The translations under genes were made by a program, and so were the position numbers. The notes beneath the pieces are model-generated. The model saw nothing but the letters and a program-made list of their open reading frames with translations, searched no databases and was not told the origin of the DNA. From the NCBI RefSeq assembly GCF_040253635.1, contig NZ_JBEJGX010000003.1, positions 4,675,501 through 4,739,500 of the forward strand: 64,000 bases of DNA, in the 5' to 3' direction. Source of the stretch: Streptomyces sp. Edi2 (lineage in GTDB: Bacteria > Actinomycetota > Actinomycetes > Streptomycetales > Streptomycetaceae). Below are positions 1-8,961 of the stretch, piece after piece (the stretch's first letter is position 1; each line of letters starts with the position of its first letter).

Positions 1-466
1 GACCGCCGCCGGCCTGCTGCTGCGGTACCGGGGCGGTGGCCTTGGAGGGCGCGCCGACCGAGAAGGTGAAGGCGCCGGAGACGGGGTGGCTGTCGGCGGA
101 GACCGCCTGCCAGGTCACGGTGTACGTGCCGTTGCCGAGCCCCGGTGGCAGCCCCGCGCCGTATTTGACGGTGCTGCCGCTGCTCAGGTTGCGCAGCTTG
201 CCGGGGTCCACCCGTTTGCCCCGCGGATCCAGCACCCGGATCGAGTTGTCGCCCATCGCGACGCCCTCGGAGAAGGTGAGCGTCACCTGCTCCGGGGCCT
301 TTTCCACCACCGAACCCTGCGCGGGGGTGCTCCCGGTCAGCGCGGCATGCGCCGAGGCCGGGGCGGCGCCGCCGAACCCGCCGATCAGCGCGCCGGCCAG
401 CGCCACCGCGACGACCAGCAGGCGCAGCACGGCGGACCGTCGCGGCCCGAGCCCGGTGGTGACCAT
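1..466 (-). CDS. copC: CopC-domain copper-binding protein (3' end beyond window)
   Basis: Periplasm/exported-type copper-binding protein. The ATG at 466 follows a GGGGAG ribosome site. The N-terminus (MVTTGLGPRRSAVLR) leads into a hydrophobic signal segment ending ASAHAAL, so the mature chain would begin with the copper-binding His of CopC proteins; GSTPAQGSVVEKAPEQV and TYTVTWQAVSADSHPVSG are CopC-family signatures. The reading frame is open to position 1, so a CopD membrane domain (YcnJ-type fusion) may follow outside the window. It is the last visible gene of the minus-strand copper operon, 62 nt after the PCu(A)C gene. Confidence 0.85.
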   Translation of the reverse strand, partial: MVTTGLGPRRSAVLRLLVVAVALAGALIGGFGGAAPASAHAALTGSTPAQGSVVEKAPEQVTLTFSEGVAMGDNSIRVLDPRGKRVDPGKLRNLSSGSTVKYGAGLPPGLGNGTYTVTWQAVSADSHPVSGAFTFSVGAPSKATAPVPQQQAGGG

Positions 467-528
467 AGTGATCGCTCCCCTTACTCCCGTTGTCTGTACG
501 GCCTGTGTGGCGGTTCTTCGGTCCCCGG

Positions 529-978
529 CTACTTCTTCGGCGCGTAGGTGAGGGCCTTGACCGGGACCGTCACCTTGATCGGACCGGCGGTGGCGAAGTG
601 CAGCTCGATGGCCACCTTGTCGCCCTCGGCCGGCTTCTTCTTCAGCCCCATGAACATCAGATGGTTGCCTCCGCGGCTGAGCCGGAGCTCGCCGCCCGCG
701 GGTATCGCCAGCGAGTTGACCTGCTCCATCTTGGTGCCGGCCGTCTTGTGGAGCGTGATGTTCTTGGACAGGTCGCTGGTGACCGAGGTGAGCTTGTCCG
801 CGGTGTCACCGCTGTTCTTGACGGTGAAGTACGCGCCGGCCATGTTCTGGTCGACCGGCTGGGGCATGTACGAGTCCGCGACCTTGAGCTGCGGTGCGCC
901 GCCCGCGCCGCCGCAGCCCGCCAGGGTGAGGGCGGCGGTGAGGGTGAGGGCGGCGGCGAGGGTGGTGCGGCGGTTCAC
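529..978 (-). CDS. PCu(A)C-type copper chaperone lipoprotein
   Basis: 149-residue secreted copper chaperone that in this family delivers Cu(I) to the CuA site of cytochrome oxidase. The GTG start at 978 is chosen because it overlaps the stop of the SCO1 gene by 4 nt (coupled translation); an in-frame extension upstream lies inside SCO1. It has a lipobox LAGC (Cys22) after a short hydrophobic segment. Met84, His106 and Met108 have the exact MX21HXM spacing of the PCu(A)C motif, and His77 lies nearby. The pairing with SCO1 upstream is the classical one. Confidence 0.88.
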   Translation of the reverse strand: MNRRTTLAAALTLTAALTLAGCGGAGGAPQLKVADSYMPQPVDQNMAGAYFTVKNSGDTADKLTSVTSDLSKNITLHKTAGTKMEQVNSLAIPAGGELRLSRGGNHLMFMGLKKKPAEGDKVAIELHFATAGPIKVTVPVKALTYAPKK

Positions 979-1619
979 GGGTTCTGCCCCTTGACGATCT
1001 TCGGAAGTGCCTTGGTGTAGTTGTCGGAGGTCGCCTCCTGCATGCCCATCCAGTGGATCTTGTCGTCCTTGGGGGAGGTCAGCAGCACCTGCGCACCATG
1101 GGTGGAGACGACATCGCCGTTCTTCTTCTTGACCGGCTTCTCGATCCCGATGTTCACGTCGCGCGCACCACCCCGGATGGTGTCGAAATTGCCGGTCAGG
1201 CCGGTGAAGTCCTTGTCGATACCGCCGAGCCACTTCTTGAGCGCGGCCGGGGTGTCCCGCTCCGGGTCGGAGGTGATGAAGACGACCCGCAGGTCCTTCC
1301 GTTCGGCCGGCGGCAGCTGCTTCACCGCGACCGCGATGTTGGCCATCGTCAGCGGACAGACGTCCGGGCAGTTGGTGTAACCGAAGTAGATCAGCGTCGG
1401 GTGGCCCTTGGTCTTCTCCACCAGGTCGTACTTCTTGCCGCTGGTGTCGGTCAGGACGAGATCCGGCTTCTCCAAGGGGCTGTCGAGCGTGACGATCGGC
1501 TTGGCCGCGGTGCCCCCGGAGACCTCCGCGGCGGGCTTGTCGTCATCGCCGTTGCAGGCGGTCAGGCTGAAAGCCGCGGCCGCCGCCAGGGCGGACGCGA
1601 GCAGGGTCCTTCTGTGCAT
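975..1619 (-). CDS. SCO1/SenC copper-delivery lipoprotein
   Basis: Thioredoxin-fold SCO family protein for assembling the CuA centre of cytochrome c oxidase. Lipobox LTAC gives Cys22 as lipidation site. The Cu-binding CxxxC (CPDVC, Cys84/Cys88) and the distal His174 (STHGA) are all present, as is the FITSDPERDTP segment typical of the family. I chose ATG 1619 (AGGA about 10 nt upstream) over the in-frame TTG at 1628. Length (214 aa) is normal. The gene lies between YcnI and the PCu(A)C gene in a likely five-gene copper operon. Confidence 0.9.
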   Translation of the reverse strand: MHRRTLLASALAAAAAFSLTACNGDDDKPAAEVSGGTAAKPIVTLDSPLEKPDLVLTDTSGKKYDLVEKTKGHPTLIYFGYTNCPDVCPLTMANIAVAVKQLPPAERKDLRVVFITSDPERDTPAALKKWLGGIDKDFTGLTGNFDTIRGGARDVNIGIEKPVKKKNGDVVSTHGAQVLLTSPKDDKIHWMGMQEATSDNYTKALPKIVKGQNP

Positions 1620-1705
1620 TGCAGACAAATCCTGTATCTGGGAATCCCGTGTGTCCGGGAATGGCTGGCGGGCCGGCGCGGGTCGGGCGCCGGCCCTGCC
1701 GGTGG

Positions 1706-2494
1706 TCAGGCGCTGCGGCGCCGGCCGGCGAACACGCCGAAGCCGACGCCGATGATGCCGACGACGATGCCGGTGGCGCCCAGGACGCGGGCCGTGGTGT
1801 CACTGCCGGACGCGTCCGCGGTGGCGGCCGTGGCCTTCATGCCGGTGGTGGCACCGCTCTTGTCGTTCGCGCCGGCGGCGCCGTGGCCGTCCTCCTCGGG
1901 CGCGCCGAGCTTGAGGACCGGGGCCGGGTTCTCCGGCTCCGGGGCGCCCTCCTTCGTCGGCTCGATCCAGCGCACGACCTCCTTGTTGTCGTACGTCTGG
2001 AGCGCCTTGAAGACGACCTGGTCGGTGTCCTTGGGCAGCTGGCCGACGGAGAGCGGGAACTGCTGGAACTGGCCGGGCTCCACGCCCTTGCCGTCGGCGG
2101 TCCAGGTGATCTTCGAGGGCGCTTCGGTGATCTTCTCGCCCTCCATCTCGATCGGCTTGGGGAGCTTGGCCTTGGTGACCGAGATCTTCCAGCCGGGCAC
2201 CGGCTGCGGCATCACGGACGCCAGCGGGTGGTCGGTGGGCAGCGTCACCTCGAGCTTCACCGTCGAGGCGTCGTCCTTCTCATTGGGCACCTTGAAGTTG
2301 ACGGTCGCATAGCCGCCCTTGGCGGCCGGACCCGACGGCTGCACGCTGACGTGCGCAAAGGCCGGACCGGCGAGCAGCAGCACGCTGCCGGCCGCGGCGG
2401 CGCCCACCAGCGGCAGCCGCCGGGCGAGCCGGCGCGTGGGCGACGCGTCCGACTGCTGCTGCGACATCTTCGCCATCTTCGAGTTCTTCGACAT
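1706..2494 (-). CDS. YcnI family protein (DUF1775), copper-binding, membrane-anchored
   Basis: About 262 residues: signal segment (VGAAAAGSVLLLAGPAFA), then mature AHVSVQPSG. In YcnI proteins this N-terminal His coordinates copper. A DUF1775 beta domain follows, then an acidic/His linker (EEDGHGAAG) and one C-terminal membrane helix (ARVLGATGIVVGIIGVGFGVF) with RRR at the cytoplasmic end. The ATG at 2494 has GGAG about 9 nt upstream; an in-frame GTG at 2509 has no ribosome site. YcnI, SCO1, PCu(A)C and CopC commonly cluster in actinobacteria. Role in copper homeostasis is from family knowledge. Confidence 0.88.
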   Translation of the reverse strand: MSKNSKMAKMSQQQSDASPTRRLARRLPLVGAAAAGSVLLLAGPAFAHVSVQPSGPAAKGGYATVNFKVPNEKDDASTVKLEVTLPTDHPLASVMPQPVPGWKISVTKAKLPKPIEMEGEKITEAPSKITWTADGKGVEPGQFQQFPLSVGQLPKDTDQVVFKALQTYDNKEVVRWIEPTKEGAPEPENPAPVLKLGAPEEDGHGAAGANDKSGATTGMKATAATADASGSDTTARVLGATGIVVGIIGVGFGVFAGRRRSA

Positions 2495-2604
2495 CGGAAA
2501 ACACTCCACAGGAAGGAGAGAGGTACGGGTGACGTGCAGGTGGCGCGCGTGCGACGACGGCGCACAAGCCCGTCCCCCGTCCTGTGGGAGCGTGCTTCGC
2601 GTCG

Positions 2605-3492
2605 TCAGGCCGCGAGGGCGAGGAGGGCCGGGGCGGGGGGCCCTCGCCTGATGACACTGTGGTGGAGTGCGGCGTTCTTCGGGCCGGGTTTGTCATCCCC
2701 GTACGAAACGGGGGCGCGCAGCGCTTCGTCGTGCGCCGTTCCCAGGCCCGTGAGCAGGGCGCGAGCCAGGGCGAGTGCCCCGCGCACCACGCCGACGAGT
2801 GCCTGTACCGCGATCTCGTACGCCGCCGGAGCCGACAGCCGGACCAGCCGCCACAGGGCCGCTTCGCCCCGCCGCAGCAGCCAGCCGACCGCGAGCGCGG
2901 CCAGCAGATGCCCCAGCAGCATGGGCAGCGACGGCAGCAGACCGTGCGTGATCGCGGGGTCGGCGGCGGTCGTGCTCCCGGCTGCGCCACCGGCCGGGCC
3001 GGTGCCTGCCGGAGGAGTCATCCCGGCGGCGGAGGCGGTATCGAAGCCGCCCGAACCGAGAATCCGGCGCGCCTGCGCGCCGTCCACCCGGCCGCTGCCG
3101 AGCCCGCAGGTCACATGCCGGGCAAGGGCCTCCGCCGCCCGGTCGGACAGCCTGCCGCCACCGAAGTCGCTTCCGCCCGCACCGCTTCCTGCGCCCCGTG
3201 CCATGGCAGGCATCGGAAGCTGGCCCCAGGAGAACACCGCGTGCAGGGCGAGCTGCCCCACGGCAAGACCGGCGGCGATCCCCGGCAGCGAGCGTTCCCG
3301 CCCGGCCAGTGGTGCCGCGACCGCGAACACCACGGCCGCCGCCACACCCAGCGTCCACAACGGGACGGTGGCGCACGAGGCGGCGATGTGCCCGCCCGCG
3401 GACAACACGACGCAGACCGCGGTGAAGACCGCGGCCCTCAACAGCCGAAGATCGGCGGCTGCGCGCGCTGTGGAGGCGGGCGGTGGAGTCAT
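2605..3492 (-). CDS. Hypothetical multi-pass membrane protein at head of copper operon
   Basis: 295-residue Ala-rich protein without a family I can name. Hydrophobic stretches around residues 18-35, 42-60, 68-85 and 185-205 suggest about four membrane helices, with a Gly/Ala-rich polar loop between helices three and four. It ends 110 nt before the YcnI start on the same strand and is probably co-transcribed, so a role in copper or haem/oxidase biology is possible but only inferred from position. Start ATG at 3492 gives MTPPPAST; an alternative start cannot be excluded. Confidence 0.65.
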   Translation of the reverse strand: MTPPPASTARAAADLRLLRAAVFTAVCVVLSAGGHIAASCATVPLWTLGVAAAVVFAVAAPLAGRERSLPGIAAGLAVGQLALHAVFSWGQLPMPAMARGAGSGAGGSDFGGGRLSDRAAEALARHVTCGLGSGRVDGAQARRILGSGGFDTASAAGMTPPAGTGPAGGAAGSTTAADPAITHGLLPSLPMLLGHLLAALAVGWLLRRGEAALWRLVRLSAPAAYEIAVQALVGVVRGALALARALLTGLGTAHDEALRAPVSYGDDKPGPKNAALHHSVIRRGPPAPALLALAA

Positions 3493-3738
3493 GGCGGCGC
3501 CATCATCCCACTGGTCCGACCTGTTACCTACGGCAGGGCACGCCGAGGAGGCGCCCTGCCCGGTGTCCAGGGAGCCCGGCGGGGCGCGCGGCAGCGCATA
3601 GCAGGCGCTTCGCCTACACCGATGCGCTCGCTCTTCGCATCCGCCGAATGAGCGGTATCACGTCCCGGACATGCTTACGGACCATGCGGCGCGGCAATAG
3701 GTATCGATATGTCGAGCCGCGGCCAGGAGGCTGGAGCG

Positions 3739-4227
3739 ATGAGCATCTGGTGGTCACTCCATTTGCGGCGTGAGGCTGCGAGCGTGCCGCTGGCCCGTCG
3801 TCTGCTGCTGGGCACGATGGAGACGGCGGGCGTCGACCCGGACATCTGTTACGACCTTGCGGTGGCTCTCTCGGAGGCCTGCGCGAACGCCGTCGAACAC
3901 GGTGGTGATGCCGCCACCGAGGACTACCGCGTCACGGCCTTCATCGACGGTGACACCTGCCGCATCGAAGTGACCGACTCGGGCCCCGGGTTCCGCCACT
4001 GCCCCGCGCCACCCCATACCGCTGCGGACCGAGCCCTCCCGCCGGCCCCCGTGCCCACCCCCGCACAGGCTCCCGCCTTCGCCGAGGACGGCCGGGGGCT
4101 CTTTCTGATCGAGGCCCTCACCGACCACGTCCGCTACCGCAACCGCACGGGCCGCCCCGGCGCGGTCGTCAGCTTCGACAAGATCCTCAAATGGCGCGAG
4201 GGGGCGGCGCTGCCGATGGCGTCGTAG
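3739..4227 (+). CDS. ATP-binding protein, HATPase_c_2 (anti-sigma-factor-like)
   Basis: 162-residue GHKL-fold protein of the RsbW/SpoIIAB-like class. The N box reads ALSEACANAVEHG, followed by EVTDSGPGF (the DxGxG motif) and DGRGLFLIEAL. An insert rich in Pro/Ala lies between the two ATP motifs. I use ATG 3739 (MSIWWSLHLRR) because GGAGGCTGGAG lies 5-7 nt upstream, rather than ATG 3709. Proteins of this type in Streptomyces either inhibit sigma factors or act as stand-alone kinases; the partner is not visible here. Confidence 0.8.
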   Translation: MSIWWSLHLRREAASVPLARRLLLGTMETAGVDPDICYDLAVALSEACANAVEHGGDAATEDYRVTAFIDGDTCRIEVTDSGPGFRHCPAPPHTAADRALPPAPVPTPAQAPAFAEDGRGLFLIEALTDHVRYRNRTGRPGAVVSFDKILKWREGAALPMAS

Positions 4228-4443
4228 CAATCCGGGAAGTCCCGCCGGGAGTCCCGCCGGGAAGTGCCGCATGCGGGATGTCCGCGTAGGAGATGTCCGC
4301 GTACGAGGTGTCAATCCGGGCTAACATCAGCAGTCGGAAAACTGGCTGGAAACCGCCCTTTGCGGGAAGTGCGCAGCGCGGTCTCGCGGTGAGAGAACCT
4401 CCCCCGCGGCGTCCCCTGTCCCTGCGAGACCAGCGCGCACCAT

Positions 4444-4471
4444 GGTTAACGCGAAGTTGCTCGCGTTAACC
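4444..4471. promoter_or_regulatory. Perfect 11-bp inverted repeat, probable TetR operator
   Basis: The arms GGTTAACGCGA (4444-4454) and TCGCGTTAACC (4461-4471) are perfect complements around a 6-nt centre. The site ends 49 nt before the GTG of the TetR gene. It overlaps a plausible -35 (TTGCTC, 4457) whose -10 would be CAATAC at 4481. The geometry fits autorepression by a TetR dimer. Confidence 0.7.
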
Positions 4472-4520
4472 TTTCCCGGACAATACTTGGCGTGAACCCG
4501 CACTGCAATACGGAGCCGTC

Positions 4521-5168
4521 GTGACGACAGCGCACCATGCCCCGGGCGAGACCAGGCCCGGTGGTCGTACCGCCCGCACCCGCCAAGCCGTATTGACCGC
4601 CGTGTTCCAGGAGTTGGGCGACGGCGGCTTCGCCGCGCTGACCATGGAGAGGGTCGCGCAGCGGTCCGGAATTCATGTGGCGACGCTCTACCGTCGCTGG
4701 CGCTGCACCGAGGGCCTGGTGTGCGATCTGCTGACCGACCTGAGTTCGGAGGTGCCGCTGCCGGACTCCGGCACCCTGCCCGGGGACCTGCAGGCGCTGG
4801 CCGGCTCGATAGCCGCCTTCTACGGGGAGGCGCGGATGCGCCGGCTGATCGAGGCGGTGGTCTCCGCCGCGGCCCGTGACCCCGAGGCGGCGGCGGTGCT
4901 GCGAACCTTCTTCGGCGAACGGCTGGCGCTGGCCGGCCGGATGGTGGAGCGGGCCGTCGAGCGCGGCGAACTGCCCGCGGACACCGACCCGGAGAAGGTG
5001 ATGTCGGCGCTCGGCGCGCCCTTCTACTACCGGATTCTGATCGCCCGTCGCCCCGTCGACCAGGATCTCGCCGCATCCGCCGCCACCGCGGTCTGGGCGG
5101 CCGCCCGGGCCGGTGCGTACGGGCGCAAGGACGACGGCCCCGCACACGACACGTCTCCCGGCGGCTGA
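4521..5168 (+). CDS. TetR/AcrR family transcriptional regulator
   Basis: 215 residues. The N-terminal HTH covers about residues 18-65 (TRQAVLTAVFQELGDGGFA, then MERVAQRSGIHVATLYRRW, the usual recognition-helix ending). The C-terminal part resembles the TetR_C_11-type ligand domain (GDLQALAGSIAAFYGEARMRRLIEA, FFGERLALAGRMVERAVERGELP). The GTG start at 4521 is preceded by GGAG. A perfect palindrome lies just upstream. No divergent target gene is adjacent; the ligand is unknown. Confidence 0.85.
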   Translation: MTTAHHAPGETRPGGRTARTRQAVLTAVFQELGDGGFAALTMERVAQRSGIHVATLYRRWRCTEGLVCDLLTDLSSEVPLPDSGTLPGDLQALAGSIAAFYGEARMRRLIEAVVSAAARDPEAAAVLRTFFGERLALAGRMVERAVERGELPADTDPEKVMSALGAPFYYRILIARRPVDQDLAASAATAVWAAARAGAYGRKDDGPAHDTSPGG

Positions 5169-5276
5169 TGCCACCGGGAGACGCAGAACGAGCGGCGCAA
5201 CGAGCGGCGCAACGAGCGGCGCAGCGGGTACTGCACACCGGGCACCCGCCCGGGCAGCCCCGCCCGTACAGTGCCG

Positions 5277-6737
5277 CTACTTGCCGAGCAGCCCCGCCAT
5301 CCAGGCCTCGACCTCGTCCGACCGCCGCGGCAGCGCGGCCGACAGGTTCCGGTTGCCGTCGTCCGTCACGAGGATGTCGTCCTCGATCCGGACGCCGATT
5401 CCGCGGTACTCCTCGGGCACCGTCAGATCGTCCGCCTGGAAGTACAGACCGGGCTCCACGGTCAGCACCATGCCCGGCTCCAGCGTCCCGTTGACGTAGT
5501 GCTCGGTGCGGGCCGCGGCGCAGTCGTGGACGTCCAGGCCGAGCATGTGGCCGGTGCCGTGCAGGGTCCAGCGGCGCTGCAGCCCCAGCTCCAGCACCCG
5601 CTCGACCGGGCCCTCGACCAGACCCCACTCGACCAGCTTCTCGGTCAGCACCCGCTGTGCCGCGTCGTGGAAGTCGCGGTAGGCCGCGCCCGGCTTGACC
5701 GCCGCGATGCCCGCCTCCTGCGCCTCGTACACCGCGTCGTAGATCGTGCGCTGGAGGTCGGTGTAGCGGCCGTTGATGGGCAGGGTGCGGGTGACGTCGG
5801 CGGTGTAGAGGGTGTGGGTCTCCACACCGGCGTCCAGCAGGAGCAGGTCGCCGGAGCGGACCTCGCCGTTGTTACGGACCCAGTGCAGGGTGGTGGCGTG
5901 CGGGCCGGCCGCGCAGATCGAGCCGTAGCCGATGTCGTTGCCCTCGACGCGGGCGCGCAGGAAGAACGTTCCTTCGATGTAGCGCTCGCTGGTCGCCTCG
6001 GCCTTGTCCAGGACCTTGACGACGTCCTCGAAGCCGCGCACCGTCGAGTCGACGGCCTTCTGCAGCTCACCGATCTCGAACGCGTCCTTGACCGCGCGCG
6101 CCTCGGAGAGGAAGACGCGCAGCTCCTCGTCGCGCTCGGCGGTGACCTTGTCGGTCAGCGCGGCCTCGATGCCGGCGTCATGGCCGCGCACCACACGGAC
6201 CGGTCCGGTGGCCTCCTTGAGCGCGCCGGCCAGCTCGCGGACGTCCTTGCACGGGACGCCGAGCAACGCCTCGGCCTCGCTGAGGCTGTGGCGCCGGCCG
6301 ACCCACAGCTCGCCCATGCCGTCGAGCCAGAACTCGCCGTTCTCGCGGTTGGAGCGGGGCAGCCGGTGGACCGTCGCCTCGTGGCCGTCCTTCGTGGGCT
6401 CCAGGACCAGGACGCTGTCGTCGGTCTGGTCGCCGGTGAGGTAGACGTACTCCGTCGAGGCGCGGAAGGCGTACTCGGTGTCGTTGGAGCGGGTCTTCAG
6501 GTTGCCCGCCGGGATCACCAGGCGCTCACCGGGGAAGCGCGCGGACAGCGCGGCGCGGCGGCGGGCGGCGTTCGGGGCCTGCTCGACCGGCTGCAGATCA
6601 TGCAGCTCCGTGTCGGCCCAGCCGCCCTTCATGTTCTCCGCGAGCTCATCCGAGACGCCCGGGTAAAGGCCGTTCTTGCGCTGCTTGATCGGCTGCTCGT
6701 CCTCGTCCGGGGTCTCCGGCGTGAGCTCGTCGGTCAC
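5277..6737 (-). CDS. pepP: Xaa-Pro aminopeptidase (aminopeptidase P)
   Basis: 486-residue M24 metallopeptidase that removes N-terminal residues before proline. The N-terminal AMP_N domain (RFPGERLVIPAGNLKTRSND) is followed by the pita-bread catalytic domain with all five metal ligands visible: LLLLDAGVE, TADVTRT, GTGHMLGLDVH, LTVEPGLY and RIEDD. The GTG at 6737 follows AAAAGGAGG, which settles the start; the frame extends upstream without a ribosome site. It stands alone on the minus strand. A short 12-bp tandem repeat (CGAGCGGCGCAA, three copies, about 5187-5222) lies past its stop. Confidence 0.92.
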   Translation of the reverse strand: MTDELTPETPDEDEQPIKQRKNGLYPGVSDELAENMKGGWADTELHDLQPVEQAPNAARRRAALSARFPGERLVIPAGNLKTRSNDTEYAFRASTEYVYLTGDQTDDSVLVLEPTKDGHEATVHRLPRSNRENGEFWLDGMGELWVGRRHSLSEAEALLGVPCKDVRELAGALKEATGPVRVVRGHDAGIEAALTDKVTAERDEELRVFLSEARAVKDAFEIGELQKAVDSTVRGFEDVVKVLDKAEATSERYIEGTFFLRARVEGNDIGYGSICAAGPHATTLHWVRNNGEVRSGDLLLLDAGVETHTLYTADVTRTLPINGRYTDLQRTIYDAVYEAQEAGIAAVKPGAAYRDFHDAAQRVLTEKLVEWGLVEGPVERVLELGLQRRWTLHGTGHMLGLDVHDCAAARTEHYVNGTLEPGMVLTVEPGLYFQADDLTVPEEYRGIGVRIEDDILVTDDGNRNLSAALPRRSDEVEAWMAGLLGK

Positions 6738-7003
6738 AATGCCTCCTTTTAAGACTGAACCGCCTTCCATCGTATGTGCGGATCGAAAGCGGTCCAGAGG
6801 CAGAAAGGCGTGATCTTCCCGCACGAAGGCGTGACCTGGCAGGGAACGGCGGCTTCCCGTACCCGGGGCGTCCAGGGGACCGGCAGGAGGCGGAGGCCGG
6901 CCTGCGACTCCGCTTTCCGGTGCCGAGTGTCCGATATCCGGTGTGCCTGGTCCATCCGGGGGAGCGGCCCCGGCGCGTCCTCCGGCCCGGGCCGCCCCTG
7001 CTG

Positions 7004-7041
7004 CTCACTCCTCGAAGTACGCCTCACTCCTCGAAGTACGC
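7004..7041. repeat. 19-bp tandem duplication containing a stop codon
   Basis: CTCACTCCTCGAAGTACGC occurs twice head to tail (7004-7022, 7023-7041). The second copy contains the last codons (AYFEE) and TGA of the phosphatase gene. The first copy repeats them just past the stop. Confidence 0.9.
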
Positions 7042-8694
7042 CGCGAGCAGCACCACGTCCTCCTCCGAGGACGGATCGTCCAGACCCTGCGGCAGCATCG
7101 TGCGCACGATGTGATCGACGACCGCCTCCGGATCATGGCGGCTCGCCCTGGGCACGCCCGCGGCGGCCGCGTGCAGCCGGGTGAAGGCGCGGTCCATGGG
7201 CTCGCCGGTGCGGTGCAGCAGCCCGTCGCTGTAGAGCAGCAGGGTCTCGCCGCCGGCCGGTTCGATCTCCACGCTCGGCGCTTCCCAGCACGCCAGCATG
7301 CCCAGCGGCGCGGACAGCGAGGTCTCCACGAACTCGGTCCGCAGATCGCCGAGGATCAGCGGCGGGCAGTGTCCCGCCCCGGCCAGCAGCAGCTTGCGGG
7401 CGAAGGGGTCGGCGACGCCTCCCGGCAGCACCGGCGGCCCGCCCGGGGCGCCGGGCGGCGGCTCGGTGTAGGCGAACAGCGCGGTGGCGCTGCGGGCGGG
7501 CTCGGTCAGCCGGAGCAGCAGTTCGAGATCCGAGAGGACCGCGACCGGATCCTCGCCCTCCATGACGGCGTAGGCCCGCAGGGACGCCCGCAGCCGCCCC
7601 ATGGCCGCCACCGCGCTCGGCCCGGAGCCGGTCACCGAACCGACGGCCAGGCCCAGGGCGCCGTCGGGCAACGGTAGCGCGTCGTACCAGTCGCCGCCGC
7701 CGCGCGGCCCGGTGCTGTGCCGCACCGCGAGGCGTACGCCGGGGATCCGCGGCAGCCGGTGCGGCAGCAGTTCCTCGCGGAGGGTTTCGGTGGCCCGGCG
7801 GCTGCGGTGGAGTTCGAGGAGGCGGGCGACGTGTTCGGCGGCGTGCGCGCGGTAGAGGCCGACGAGATGGCGCTGCCGTGCGGTGGGCTCGGCCGGTTCG
7901 TCGTAGAGCCAGACCGCGGCGCCGGTCCTGCCGAAGGGTTCACCGCAGAGCGGGACCGCATAACTCGCGGCGTACCCGAGCCGGGCGGCGACCTCGCGCA
8001 GGCGGGGGTCGAGGTCCTTCTCACCGGGGATGTCGGGTTCGGCGATCTCGGTGCAGGGGCCCGCGGGCACGTCGTTGCGGGGGCCGGCGGTACGGCCCTC
8101 GCCGCGCGCCGGGTGGCAGGTGTCGTCGAGCGGACCGGACCGGGTGTCGTCGCCGGTGGCCCGCTCGGGGAGGCCGTCCAGTATCCGCGCGTACGACAGG
8201 GCGCGGCGCGGGATGGTCTCGATGTGCCCGATCTCGGCGTGGCCGAGGCCGAGGCCGACGGTGGTCTCCGGGCCGAGCCCGTCGGACGGGGCGAGGACGA
8301 CCAGACCGCGGCGCGCGCCGACCAGGGAGGCACCGGCGCGCAGCAGCTCGTGGAGGGCGTCCTCCAGCGTACGGGTGCGTGCGAGCTGTTCGGTCAGGTC
8401 GTGCAGGGTGCTGAGGTCGGAGATCCAGCCGGCCAGCCGGTCCTGGACCGCGGCGAGTTGGTCGACGACGGAGACGTCGGGGACGACAGCGGGCGCGGGG
8501 CCGGCTGCGGCACCCGGGGAGCCGCCCGGGGAGGTGTCGGACAAGCCGTCAGACGAACCGGCTGACGAGGCGTCGGACGGGGCGCCGGCAGCGCACCCCG
8601 GGGGAGCTTTCGGCCCGTGCGGGTCGACAGTGTGCGCGGGGGCGGGAAGGGCTGGTTCGATTCCAGCCACTTTCGGCACGTGAGGGGTGGTCAT
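7024..8694 (-). CDS. PP2C-type SpoIIE phosphatase with GAF-like sensor
   Basis: 556 residues. A disordered Ala/Ser/Pro N-terminus (about 1-75) precedes a coiled segment and a GAF-like domain (about 90-290, with a polar insert near 185-230). The C-terminal PP2C/SpoIIE phosphatase follows (HRLPRIPGVRLAVRHSTGPRGGGDWYDALPLPDG, with the GGDWYD metal motif, LLLAGAGHCPPLI and LLLYSDGLLHR). Such proteins dephosphorylate anti-anti-sigma factors. ATG 8694 has only a weak ribosome site. A substrate is not identifiable in the window, although several HATPase anti-sigma-like proteins are present. Confidence 0.87.
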   Translation of the reverse strand: MTTPHVPKVAGIEPALPAPAHTVDPHGPKAPPGCAAGAPSDASSAGSSDGLSDTSPGGSPGAAAGPAPAVVPDVSVVDQLAAVQDRLAGWISDLSTLHDLTEQLARTRTLEDALHELLRAGASLVGARRGLVVLAPSDGLGPETTVGLGLGHAEIGHIETIPRRALSYARILDGLPERATGDDTRSGPLDDTCHPARGEGRTAGPRNDVPAGPCTEIAEPDIPGEKDLDPRLREVAARLGYAASYAVPLCGEPFGRTGAAVWLYDEPAEPTARQRHLVGLYRAHAAEHVARLLELHRSRRATETLREELLPHRLPRIPGVRLAVRHSTGPRGGGDWYDALPLPDGALGLAVGSVTGSGPSAVAAMGRLRASLRAYAVMEGEDPVAVLSDLELLLRLTEPARSATALFAYTEPPPGAPGGPPVLPGGVADPFARKLLLAGAGHCPPLILGDLRTEFVETSLSAPLGMLACWEAPSVEIEPAGGETLLLYSDGLLHRTGEPMDRAFTRLHAAAAGVPRASRHDPEAVVDHIVRTMLPQGLDDPSSEEDVVLLAAYFEE

Positions 8695-8721
8695 GGCCGA
8701 CGGCTCTCGTCGCGCCTGGCA

Positions 8722-8901
8722 TTACCCCAGGTCAGGCCGCTTTTTGGTAGGGAGTGCGGCATTTTGTTGAGTGATGTTGCGCGGTAAGGTTGGCCGCTCA
8801 ATTTCCTCAATAGCATCGCAAACCCCCATGTCATGCTGCTCCGCTATTAATGCCTCCACATGTACACGGAGCAGTGATGCGATGTCCAGCATTGTCCCCA
8901 T
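8722..8901 (-). CDS. Small hypothetical protein, doubtful
   Basis: 59 residues from ATG 8901 (a TTG at 8961 would give 79; an ATG at 8892 has GGGGA close upstream). The sequence (MLDIASLLRVHVEALIAEQ, then CDAIEEIERPTLPRN) looks protein-like and amphipathic. The stretch is clearly lower in GC than its surroundings. It lies 28 nt before the phosphatase gene on the same strand. No family recognised. Confidence 0.4.
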   Translation of the reverse strand: MGTMLDIASLLRVHVEALIAEQHDMGVCDAIEEIERPTLPRNITQQNAALPTKKRPDLG

Positions 8902-8961
8902 GGGGTTTGTGGTGTCAGCGAGGTCTGTAGATTGGCCTGAAAAAAGCCCCCCGAACGTCAA

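Noticed and set aside
5277..6752. Long plus-strand ORF (493 codons) opposite the aminopeptidase
   Set aside because: It is the antisense frame of a high-GC gene and has no domain or ribosome site; the minus strand carries all M24 motifs.
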